From: Rhizophagus irregularis
Taxonomy: Eukaryota > Glomeromycota > Glomeromycetes > Glomerales > Glomeraceae
Length of the DNA: 64,000 nt
Direction of reading: 5' to 3'
Assembly: GCF_026210795.1 (NCBI RefSeq)
Contig: NC_089434.1
Location: forward strand, 4,898,001-4,962,000
Below, piece after piece: positions 9,640 to 20,145 of the stretch. The notes below the pieces were generated by a model that was not told the origin of the DNA, searched no databases, and worked only from the letters and a program-made list of their open reading frames with translations. Every line of letters begins with the position of its first letter. The stretch's first letter is position 1. The position numbers and the translations under genes were made by a program.

Positions 9640-10980
9640 AAAAATACCAGAACTAATAGTTTTTTTATACAAAAATGCCAGAATTATTGCTTCCAGTATA
9701 TTTTTTAATTTTTTTTAATAAAAACGCCAGAACTATAGGTTCTGGCATATTTTTTAATTTTTTTATATAAAAATGCCAGAACTATAGGTTCTGGCGTTTT
9801 CTTTTAATTTATTTATATAAAAATGTCAGAACTATGGATTCTGCCGTTTTCTTTTAATTTATTTTATATAAAAATGCCAGAACTATGGGTTCTGGCATTT
9901 TCTTTTAATTTTTTTTATGTAAAAATGCCAGAACTATGGGTTCTGGCATTTTCTTTAATTTTTTTATGTAAAAATGCCAGAACTATGAGTTCTGGCATTT
10001 TCTTTTAATTTTTTTTATGTAAAAATGCCAGAACTATGAGTTCTGGCATTTTCTTTTAATTTTTTTTATGTAAAAACGCCAGAACTATGGGTTTTAGCAT
10101 TTTCTTTTAAATTTTTTAATATAAAAATGCCAGAACTATAGGTTCCAGCATTTTCTTTTAATTTTTTTATGTAAAAACGCTGGAACTATAGGTTCTAGCA
10201 TTTTCTTATAATTTTTTTTATATAAAAACACCGGAACTATAGGTTCTGGCATTTTCTTTTAATTTTTTTATGTAAAAACGCTGAAACTAAGGTTCTGGCA
10301 TTTTCTTTTAATTTTTTTTAATAAAAATGCCAGAACTATGGGTTCTGTCGTTTTCTTTTAATTTTTTTTAAGGCCACACAAATTCAATTTTTCGGTTCAC
10401 GTAATATTGAAATTTAAAATCGACCCGAGGACCTGGGGTTTATTGTTTATTAGTAAAAAAAGTTTATATATAAAATCGTGACATTTGATTGGTTGATTTT
10501 TAAAAGGGAGGAATTTATTTTCGCTCTAGAAGTTCTCAGCCGCGTGATAAACTTACCCGCCAATAAATTTACGTCCTGATCACGTGATAAATTTTTTATA
10601 TATAAACTTTTTTTTATTGAAATTTGAAAAAGTGACCCGGCCGGGTGAAGTGAACTGAAAATTCGAATTTGTGTGACCTAATAAAAACACCAGAACTATG
10701 GGTTCCGTTATTTTCTTTTAATTTTTTTTAATAAAAATGCTGGAACTAAGGTTCCAGTATTTTCTTTTAATTTTATTATGTAAAAATGCCGGAACTATAG
10801 GTTCTGGCATTTTCTTTTAATTTTTTTTTACGTAAAAATGCGGAATCCAAGCGTTCTTTTTAATTTTTTTTATGTAAAAACATCGAAACTATAGGTTCCA
10901 GCATTTTCTTTTAATTTTTTTTTAATTAAAACGCTAGAACTATAGGTTCCGGCATTTTCTTTTAATTTTTTTTTATGTAA
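9640..10980. repeat. 50-bp tandem satellite of GCCAGAAC hairpins, about 21 units
   Basis: Units centred on GCCAGAACTATGGGTTCTGGC recur every 50 bp or so (about 9880, 9928, 9978, 10028, 10079 and 10130), separated by ATTTTCTTTTAATTTTTTTT and ATGTAAAAAT. Each core is a perfect stem-loop. The array is interrupted at 10372-10678 by a MITE and becomes degenerate at its edges. Confidence 0.85.
10372..10678. mobile_element. TAA-flanked MITE, PIF/Harbinger type, inside the satellite
   Basis: The TIRs are GGCCACACAAATTC on the left and GGTCACACAAATTCG (reversed right end). They are flanked by TAA on each side (10369-10371 and 10679-10681). Removing the element and one TAA restores a normal satellite unit. 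The 3-bp TAA duplication and GG-starting ends fit the PIF/Harbinger group. It is GC-richer than its surroundings, holds TCACGTGA at 10580-10587, and has no gene. Confidence 0.75.
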
Positions 10981-11639
10981 AATAATTTTTTTTATTATTA
11001 ATATTAATAAATAGAAATATGTTTTTTAGTAGTAATTATATTTTATTAAAAAAAAAATAGTTTTTTTTGCAGACATTCTGCAAATCCGCAAATATTCCGC
11101 AAATCTGCAAATATCACAAAGTACCGCAAATATTCTGCAATTGAATTGAGGTACTTGTGATATTTGCAGATTTCGAAGAATTATTTGCAGATTTACAGAT
11201 AATTGCGGATTTCTGGAGATGTTTGCAGATTTGCAGATAATTCTTGATTTGCAAATTTGCAGATTTTTAGATTTAAAAATCCGCAATGTTCTGTAATACT
11301 GTAAATCGCAATTATTCTGCAATTACATATTTGCGGTACCATCCTTACTGTGTAGTATTGATTTAAAAATTTTGAAAATATTATAAAAGTGGCTTTTTAA
11401 CTTTAAAATTTATGAATTATGATGCTATTTAAATTGCTTATTAAATGCATTTAATTTTGCAAAAAAATGGTTGATTTAATATTTAATGAATTAGAATTAT
11501 TAGTATCTATTGTTTTTGTAAATAATAATAATTTGATGGATAAATTGAAAATAAAAAATTAATGTTAATAAATGATGATAAAGAAAAATAAAATAATGTA
11601 AATAGTAATATTAATAAAGATAATATTAATGAAGATTTA

Positions 11640-12190
11640 ATGATTCAAAAAGTAGCATTTGAAGTTTCTCAATTAGAAAAAATTGCTCAAAATAGAAGTA
11701 TCAAAGGTTTAGATATTAATAATGAAGATTATGATAATTCTGATGAAAAAAATGATAAATTTTTTATAGTGAAATATCAAATCAAATGACAGTAAAGGAA
11801 TTTAATATATATTATCAAATAATCATTCTTTTCCTAATAATATAAATAATAATAATTCACAGGAGTTAAAAGATACTTTATTTGATATAAATGGAAATTT
11901 AATAGTTTTAAATTTAATTAAGATTAGACAGTCTCACAATGCATTTTTACAGGTAGAAAACATAATATGTAAACTTAGAAATAAGAATATTAATATAAGT
12001 AACAATTCATGTAAAATAATTGAAAGAAATGTTGCTAATGATCTTATTTAAATTTTGCAAGAAAGTAATGAATTTGTAGTAAATAAATCTCAATTTAATA
12101 GATGGAATATGAAAAAAAAGCATCAGATATTAGAATTCCAAAAAATATGCTAGGTATTTTACAATTATTTGCATTTTTATTATATAATTT
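11640..12190 (+). pseudogene. Decayed coding remnant, family not recognised
   Basis: A frame from the ATG at 11640 reads DLMIQKVAFEVSQLEKIAQN, rich in Asn, Asp and Lys, and stops at 11789. Further protein-like pieces follow in + frames: ELKDTLFDINGNLIVLNLIK, IRQSHNAFLQVENI and NNSCKIIERNVANDL up to about 12050, then NEFVVNKSQFNRWNMKKK. They are separated by stops and shifts. The density of polar, non-repetitive residues argues for former coding sequence, probably from a mobile element, but no domain is identified. The 280 bp before it show nothing. Confidence 0.4.
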
Positions 12191-12405
12191 AATATTAATA
12201 ACTTAAATATTATTTATTTGTTAATAATTCATAAAATAGAATTAGCAAATATAATAGAAAATTACCTTTAGAAGATAAAAATTTCATTATTATCCTTTCT
12301 AATAATAAGTTGTATTTTGGCAAAATAATAGTTAATAAATATTAAAAAATTGGAGAATGTCATATTCATATTAATGTAGGAGTAAATAATCTTTCATATA
12401 TATTA

Positions 12406-12589
12406 CAGTCTAACCTCGATATACCGATATTCGATATACTGATATACTATTAAAAACTTAATATACCGATAAAATTTTATTTTCCCACTATATGTGAGGA
12501 CATATAAATATCGATATAACTTTGATATAATGATATTTTCTAAAAATTTCATATATGTCCCAACATATCGTTATATAAAGGTTTGACTG
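12406..12589. mobile_element. TA-flanked MITE, pogo/Tc1 type
   Basis: The ends are CAGTCTAACCTCGATATAC and (reversed) CAGTCAAACCTTTATATAAC, with TA at 12404-12405 and 12590-12591. CAGTC..AACC termini are typical of pogo/Fot1-like elements. The internal sequence repeats CGATATA words and is non-coding. Confidence 0.75.
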
Positions 12590-12741
12590 TAATTCATTTA
12601 TATATATACTTATATAAAAGAATATTTACTTAACAGTTACATATCATATTTCCTATAAAGAAATAATATATCATTTAGGCCAATTAAATTATATTGTGAA
12701 TAAGATATCTGATATATTAATAATATCTAGTAAAGTACATA

Positions 12742-12923
12742 AGGGAAGTTACATATATTACGTAATATTCAGTTTAATATAAACTTACTTCCCCCTTTCC
12801 TTGTCAGATTTAATAACCAATCAAATTATAATATTTATAAATTATATATTTTATTAAGTATAACGTAAGATTTTGGTTACCCTTCCCTCTCTTTGATAAT
12901 TATATAATATGTGTAAGCTCCCT
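12742..12923. mobile_element. Small inverted-repeat element
   Basis: AGGGAAGTTACATATATTA on the left pairs with AGGGAGCTTACACATATTA (reversed right end). A target duplication is uncertain. The interior, including the CCAATCAAATTATAA region, is non-coding. Confidence 0.5.
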
Positions 12924-15900
12924 TAAATATATTTTACTTTTTTAAAAAAAATATCATTTTTTAAAAATTACTATATATTTACAAATAATTACACTAATTT
13001 TTTTATATTAGTGATAAATCTAATTGATTAATAATTTATTTTAATATTTATAAATACTTTTAAAATATTATATAAAAATTTTAAGGTCACTAGAAATTTA
13101 AAGTAAAATTTAATATAATTTTAAAATATTACTCTATATATAAGATAAAATTATAAGACAAAAGAGGTTGATAAAATTACTAGTACATATGTGCCAATTT
13201 TTGGAATTAGTCTAAATTAAGATTTTTATAAAAATTTAATATTTTAGTAAAATTAACATTACACAAATTTAAATTAAATATGTTTTGCATATTTATGTAA
13301 CTCAGATTTAATAAAAAATAAAAAATTTTTTTAATTAATATTCAAAAATAACGGTAATAACCACTTCTTTTTTCCCATCACTGCCCATCACTTTTCCATC
13401 ATTTTTCTATTCACTTTTATTAAATATGACAAAAAAATTTATAAGCATATATAGCAGTTATTTTTAAGTGATAAGTAAAAGAAAAACTTAATATTTTATA
13501 TACATAGATAAGACATATTTTTTCATAATTTTTAGTTTTAATTTATTGTTTTTTCTTTGTAAAAAATACATGTAAATAAAAAATAATTATGATGTAAAAT
13601 AGTTGTAAAATGAATAATAAGTTATTTTTTTTTTCAAAATAACTAATTATATATTTGTTTTTTATCTTTTAAAATTATTTTATTAGATTTATTCTACTAA
13701 AATCCTTAAATGGCAAATAAAATCTTTTTAATAAAGTAAAAGAATTTGGGATTCTCTTATAAAAGCATTTTTTGGTAAGAAATAAAATTTTCAGATCAGA
13801 CTTTATGCAGGTGACAAAATCATGCATTATTATTCTTGGAGATATGCTAATATCATCATTTTACATTCATTTGAAAGCTGAGAATTTGCTCTATCATAGG
13901 AATCAAAGATCAGGAAAATTGGATCACTGGATGAGGTGTAATTAATGATCAAAGTCAAATCAAATTTAAAAATAAAAAATAAATATATTGGACATAATTA
14001 TTCACAATCCAGTAATTAAATTCATTTGATTTTAGGCTTATTAGATAGACCTCAATTTTCTCTTTCAAATGAATATAATTTCATTCATGTAGTTTATATC
14101 TACAGGTATTTAATAAATTTTTTTAAATTAGATTTTATCAAACTTATAAAATTTTATATTAATAATATAATTGATGATTCCTGAATATCTACATATATTA
14201 AACGAATTATTTTAAATTTATTTTAAAGATAAAAGTTGGCATCACCTTAGGGAACAAAGATCATTCAAATTGAATCACTACATATGAAGTAATTAATGAT
14301 CAAATTTAGATAAAATTCAATAAATATACTGAATGTAATTACTGAACAAGATTCAATTCACTTGATTTTAGATTCATTAGATAGATCTCGATTTTCTCTT
14401 TCAAATAAGTGTAAATTTATTTGTATAGCTTATTTCTACGAAGAATTATCAATGATTTTGTCATGAGAATTATATTTGATTTTTTAAATTTTAATGATAT
14501 CTTATATTAAAAAAAAATTAAAAATTATATAATTAATTAGTTTTTTTTGCATTATCTAGTATAAATTTATTATTCTTATATAAAAGGTCATCTTTTTTAA
14601 CATCTGCCAAAAATGATAATTTATATTTGCTTTAATAAAATTATTTTTGTGTAAAAAAATTAGATTCCAAGAATCAGCCCATATGAAATTTGAAATTTTG
14701 GGAAGAGACCTTTATTAGAAGTAAATGGGATCCTTTTATATTTGTATAAAATACTGTCTGCTATAGATTTTATTTTTTAGTTTTTAAATCATGCAATTTT
14801 TGGTCATAATTAAAATAATAATTGCATATTTCTAGATTTTCTAAAACTCATTTGCTTCTAAAACTTCATTATTATTTATTTGCTATATTTCAACAAGTTG
14901 CTACAATGTACAGAAACTTTCTAAATTTTTATATCTTTGAATTTTACTATTTATTTTGTTAATTAACATACTGTATATGGTATTAAATTTTTCGGTTTGC
15001 TTTGCTCAACTCTAATATTACTCTTATTATTATTATTGAAATTTTCTTCATTTTCACTTTCAAAATTATTATACTCATTTCATATTCAGAATTTTCATTA
15101 TATTTTATATCAGCTTTGTTCAATTAAAAGGCTCTTATTTTAAAAATAAGCTTATCTGTATAGTATTTGTATTCTCTTCATTAATATCAAATTAATTTTT
15201 ACATTTCTAATATGTTTATACTTGCTTTTGTAGTATTATTTGACATTATTTTAAAGTTTATAATTGGTAATTACTAAATTGTTTATCAACTTTAACTCTA
15301 AGATTTTTTTGAATAAAAAAAATTTTCTTTACATTTTTTTAAGATTATTTTATTCTTGGAAAGGCTCTTAAGGTGTAGGAAAAAACATTAAAAATAAACA
15401 TAAGATTTAGATAATTTATTTATTTTTAGCAGTTTTGTTTTACAAAATTTGATTATATTCAATTACTCATTTTAATAGTAAATTTCATAGTAAATTTTAT
15501 TAGTAAATAATGTCAATTATTAACAAAAAAAAATTTGATCTATATGAAATTGAATTTGTCCAGTGATTGTTATTATTTAATAAATAAATTTCTTTATATA
15601 AAATGCAAAATTTGTAAAATAATATGGCTGCGAAACAGTTTAAGGGATAATATTTTTTTTTTATTTATTATATATATAATATTTAAATAAATGTATTCTT
15701 TATCTGTTAATTTAAAATTAATTAGATTACAATTTACAAATTAAAAAATATTGAATTTAATGAGATATATTAATTGGTATAAATATTTTAATACTGAATT
15801 AATATTGAAATGATATTATATCAATATTATACTGCTAAATTTGTCAGAATTTTATTGTTAATTAGTAGTATTACCAGTATTCTTATTAAAAAGATATCAG

Positions 15901-16053
15901 TTATGCAAATTAAAATATATGTATGATATATTGTATGAGTTCTATTATGCAAACTATATAATATAAATTTCTTATAAGAAATTGACCATAAAAATAAAAA
16001 ATTGAAGTATTCAAACTGTTATGCTGTCTACAAACATGTTTTAAGCACACAAT
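12924..16053. other. AT-rich gene-free region
   Basis: No frame, RNA gene or clear transposon end is visible apart from the diverged duplication at 13838-14460. Long runs of A, T and ATTA dominate. Confidence 0.5.
13838..14460. repeat. Diverged tandem duplication with a spacing of about 350 bp
   Basis: The block around AAAGATCAGGAAAATTGGAT..TAATTAATGATCAAA..GATTTTAGGCTTATTAGATAGACCTC..TTTCTCTTTCAAAT recurs from about 14255 with the same order of landmarks (AAAGATCATTCAAATTGAAT, GTAATTAATGATCAAA, GATTTTAGATTCATTAGATAG, TTTCTCTTTCAAATAAG). The copies are clearly diverged. The function is unknown. Confidence 0.6.
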
Positions 16054-16200
16054 ATGGTTTTAATGTTTTCAGATTTAGGGAAATTATTACAAAAGATTAT
16101 CCAAGCTACTCGTAACAGATTACAAGCCAAAAAGGTTAATATAGAAGGGAATCCATTGGAACAATATCTAATTCTAACATTTGGAATTGAGAATTCGTAA
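16054..16200 (+). CDS. Short unrecognised frame of 48 residues
   Basis: An ATG at 16054 (or 16063) opens MVLMFSDLGKLLQKIIQ, continues through ATRNRLQAKKVNIEGNP and ends in TLTFGIENS-like residues before TAA at 16198-16200. Composition is protein-like and less AT-rich than its flanks. TTTTCAG at 16065-16071 could also be a splice acceptor, so this may be a last exon or gene scrap. No domain is recognised. The 900 bp that follow hold nothing clear. Confidence 0.25.
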   Translation: MVLMFSDLGKLLQKIIQATRNRLQAKKVNIEGNPLEQYLILTFGIENS

Positions 16201-17104
16201 TTTATTTTGTCATTTTTGGAGATACATTATATAATATAACATTTCACCTGTGTAACAAGAGATCTGGAAATTCTTAGTAACAAAGTTTTGTATTACAAAT
16301 TTAATCTTTATCGGCATTTCCGAATTTGAAGGAACGTCATATCAAGATATCAAAGAATAATGATTTCATTTATTAATGTTCTACAAGAAACCTGTGATTT
16401 TATGTTCATTTGTACCATTAAATAAAAACAATGTAATTGAAAAAATAATTATGCTATAATAAGAAATAGTAGGCATCACATAATAATTTCTAACACGACT
16501 TTTTTGGTCAAGGCTAAGATTTAATCAATACAAAAGAAGGAATCCTTATTAAAAACAGAAATTGTGTGTTACGAAATTTAAACCATATAAAAATCATATA
16601 AATTTATTTTTAATTTCTTAACAGAATTTCAAACCGAAACATTGAATAATATATATAATATATTGATATTAACTAAATTAGTAATACAATTAGTGATCGC
16701 CGCATGGGTCAAACTTTATGTTCTCTAAATTTAGTTTTTTTTAAGAACAAAATGTGACACAATAACCATAATAATAATATAAGGAAATCTGAAACGTTTC
16801 ACGGTTCCACCTATTGTTTATATATTGATTTAATATTTAAAAATACTCAAACGTAACGTTTTACAGTACAATATATGGGGTTAACAGGGTTAACAATATA
16901 ATTTATAGTTTTTGATTTCGTTAGTATTGTTCTGTAAATATTGTAGTAATTTTCTTATCTACTTTTTTTGTTCTTTTTTTTATATTATAAATATTTATAA
17001 ATATAAGAACTTTTGAGATTTTTATGTTCAATTTTTGAACCCGCTCTATATACAAGTATTTTAGAGTTTTTTTAAAAAAAAATTTCAAGAAAGTTCTATA
17101 CAAA

Positions 17105-18490
17105 ATGTTGATTTATATTCAGATTCAAACATGGGCAGGATTTTTGCTGGGTGCAATGATCATGGTAATTCTTTTATTTGATAAATCAATTATAAAATAA
17201 TTTCTTTAAATATTAAATATTTTATTCTTTCTTATAGTTATCTTTTCATAATATGTTCGTTTCAATGATACTGTACAAAGCTCGCCAAACAAACGTTTCG
17301 AATATGCTTAAAATTATTTTCAATTTTGGTTTTATTGTGCGTAATGTAGGTATTTTAGGTCTTTATATGACACCAAAATTACCTACGTACCCTATGTGTT
17401 TTGCCCTTCAAGAAGTCACTATGGTTGGGAACGTCATAGTGAGATTATCACTATCGGCGTTCTTGTTGTGGCGTTTGAGGCAGATTCGCAACGTACATAA
17501 TTATGGGTCAGATAAATGGATAAGTATTATTTTATTTACAATTAAAGTTGCACTGGCGGTAAGTTTTTTGTTAATAATTTATTCTTTTTGTAAAAAAAAA
17601 AGTAATAATAATCCACTATTAATTTTCAGATTCCATATCTTATTTTTCAACGGACACATATCGATTACGTTCCTGAGGTTGATGCATCTATTTGTAATAT
17701 TATCACTCCTACTCCTCTACCTTATGCTGTTGGTGGGATTGCCACGGAATTTCTTATCGATTTGTTTGTAACTTTCCGCTTAGTTCAAATATTAATCAGC
17801 GCTAATAAGAACGCTGCTCAAGTATCAACAACAAATATTAAAAGCAAACGATCGTTATTCACAGCCGTTATGTATTGGAATTTCTTGCGATTATTCGTAT
17901 CTTTTATCTTTCATTTTCAAGCTATTTTGGATATTGCACAAATCGAATCCGAAGTACCGTCATTTACCGCAAAAATCATAGTAACTATTACATTATCTTA
18001 TGTAATTACTGTTGATGCTGAGATTGTACGAGTCATTGAAGGAAAAGATAAAAGAAAGGGATCAAGTGGTGGCTCGGCAGGAACCGAGAAATCACTCAAA
18101 AGTATACATAGTCCTCGTTATAACAATAGTGATCTCCCTAAATATTCACAACATGCTCAAACCAGTTCAACTCACAGTCAAATTGAAAACGACAAAATAG
18201 CAGTTGTGTCAATGAAAAGATTGTCATTCTTTGAGTGGGCAAATGTTGTAGTAGGGAAGCGTCTTCGCAGAGATAATGTTGAAGAAGAAGAATATGAGGA
18301 TAATGAAGAGGATAATGAATATGATGATGAGGACATGGAAGAAATAATAGATGGTCCTTCAAAATCATCTAAAGATAATGATCTAGAAAAAGATCTTTCA
18401 CAAGATCGAAGAAGTAGTAATTTTAGTGGCACAACTTCAGTGACGGAAACGTCAACACTTGATGAAAATCCAGACATTGTCATTCATTAG
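17105..18490 (+). CDS. Seven-helix membrane protein with acidic C-terminal tail
   Basis: The gene has three exons: 17105-17164, 17238-17558 and 17630-18490. The introns are 73 and 71 bp (GTAATT..TTATAG and GTAAGT..TTTCAG), both in phase 0, and the product is 413 residues. Hydrophobic segments fall near residues 8-29, 42-63, 70-95, 111-131, 155-176, 195-217 and 225-246, giving a seven-helix topology. Between helices 4 and 5 lies a loop with RTHIDYVPEVD and ITPTPLP. The last 170 residues are soluble: a Ser/Gly linker, FFEWANVVVGKRLRRD, then a strongly acidic EEEEYEDNEEDN stretch and a Ser/Thr-rich tail. The order resembles a GPCR-like receptor with a cytosolic tail, but no family signature (such as DRY) is visible, so the function is unknown. 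The start is the first in-frame ATG and opens straight into helix 1. This is one of only two intact-looking host genes here. Confidence 0.7.
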
Positions 18491-20145
18491 TTTATAATTT
18501 ATAACTCATAATTTCATGCCACGAACAATTTTTCTTTTTAAATTAAAAAAAACCGGAAAAAATTAATATGTATTCATTCTTCACTTATTTATTTTGTATT
18601 TCTAAATCTATTTACTATTTTTCTTTACAAAAATGTATATTATTTGATTAATTTCACTCTTTCCGCATTTACTTATTGTACACATAATTCATTCATTGGC
18701 TATATAATTACGTTATAAAAATATAATAAATTATAATTTTCTCAGAGCAAATAATTTGCCATTTTAGTTCTTAGAAAATCAAAATATTCCTAAAGATATT
18801 CCAAATGAATACTATGTTTAGCATAGCATAAGGATTCACAAGTGACAGGGAAAAGTTACAAATTTCGTATTATTATAATAACTTGCTTACCGGATTATAC
18901 ATGTGGGCGCATTAAGGAGGCGGGTGAAATATGTTAACCAAATTGTTGTTCGAAGTTTCATATGAATATGAAAATAGTATTACACCAGTATCATTACACT
19001 GGTGTAATGCCGAATTGGTGATGTGGCGTTCACTACCGGATACATCTGCAGGTCAGGTGACAATATACGTTGTATGTGCACGGTTCAATTTTTTAATAAA
19101 ATACTGTTTTCTAGAGTAAGGATAAATTTCTTTAAAAAAAAGTAATTATAAGGAATTTATATTAAATGCTAAACATTACTTGATTTGTTATAATTAATTC
19201 TAAAGTTTCCTTTGCAATTATTAAAATGTAGAAATTCTATGTTTTTTTTAGAATTTTAAATGGTTTGAAATTTCAAACCTAATTTTGACAAAAAGCTTTT
19301 TAAGTCTCAACTTTAATATTTACTAATTTAATGATATTGTTATTATATTAAAATTCTATTAAATAATAAATAAAAAATTTATATTTATTTTAAAAAAAGT
19401 ATTCAATATGTTGTTTTTCAAAAGAAAGGAAATACAGGTTTGATATATAATATTGTTATAATTTTATAATGACTATTAATAATAATATTTATATTGATAT
19501 TAATATTATAAAAATACTATATAGTTTTCAATTTTGTTAGAATATAACAATATCTCAGCTCAGCATCAGGGTTATCAAATATAGAATATAAATAATTAAT
19601 CAAAAAAGCTGAAAATAAAATATATAATTATTGTTTTAGGTACTTTGCATATATTATTAATTTTCATAGTAAAATGAACAACTTTACAAATATTTTTTAT
19701 ATTAAAATTAAAGAATAGCAACTCAGTAATATAAAATTAATTTTACTTTTGGAGTATATCAAAAAAGCCTTTATTAAGATTATTATTATTAAAAGGTTCA
19801 ACTTATATTTATTATACAATAAGAACTGAACTTTGCTAAACTGTCTGAAGAATCCATGAATTCACTAATACACTGGTTTATTTGATTAGTAATACCTTTA
19901 AAAGAATTATAAATATATTTACAAAATATAGTAAAAACTTTTAAATTAATGAAAAAGGTATTTTATTTTTCAAATCCTACTATTAATCTGGTAAATTTCT
20001 ATAATCTATAATTAATAAGATTATAATCTTAGTTAAATAGTTCTTACAATACAGTAATAACAGTGTTTTTACTAATAATACTGCATAATACTATAAAATA
20101 AGTCATATTATTATTTTTAAGGATATGTTCAAGGTAGTAAGTAGT
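18491..20145. other. AT-rich intergenic region
   Basis: Nothing is recognisable except an 11-bp perfect hairpin (ATTACACCAGT at 18979-18989 pairing with ACTGGTGTAAT at 18998-19008) inside a local, GC-richer patch at 18890-19090. A 62-residue frame over that patch looks accidental. Confidence 0.45.

Larger units (their letters stand above)
9527..11346. mobile_element. Second non-coding MULE-like element with hairpin satellite core
   Basis: A perfect 10-bp direct repeat, ACTGTGTAGT, flanks it (9517-9526 and 11347-11356). This includes the end of the neighbouring MITE, so the MITE was there first. The ends are inverted (AAGGATGGGTTC and, reversed, AAGGATGGTACC). Both terminal zones are filled with TTTGCAGA, TTGCGGA and TCTGCAA words, and the centre is a tandem array. 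No gene is present. The design matches the element at 1911-3432 although the sequences differ. Confidence 0.75.

Noticed and set aside
9823-10008. 61-residue frame with MPELWVLAFS repeats
   Set aside because: It is a product of the 50-bp hairpin satellite, not a gene.
18138-18483. Minus-strand frames opposite the membrane-protein tail
   Set aside because: They are shadows of the acidic and Ser-rich coding sequence on the plus strand.
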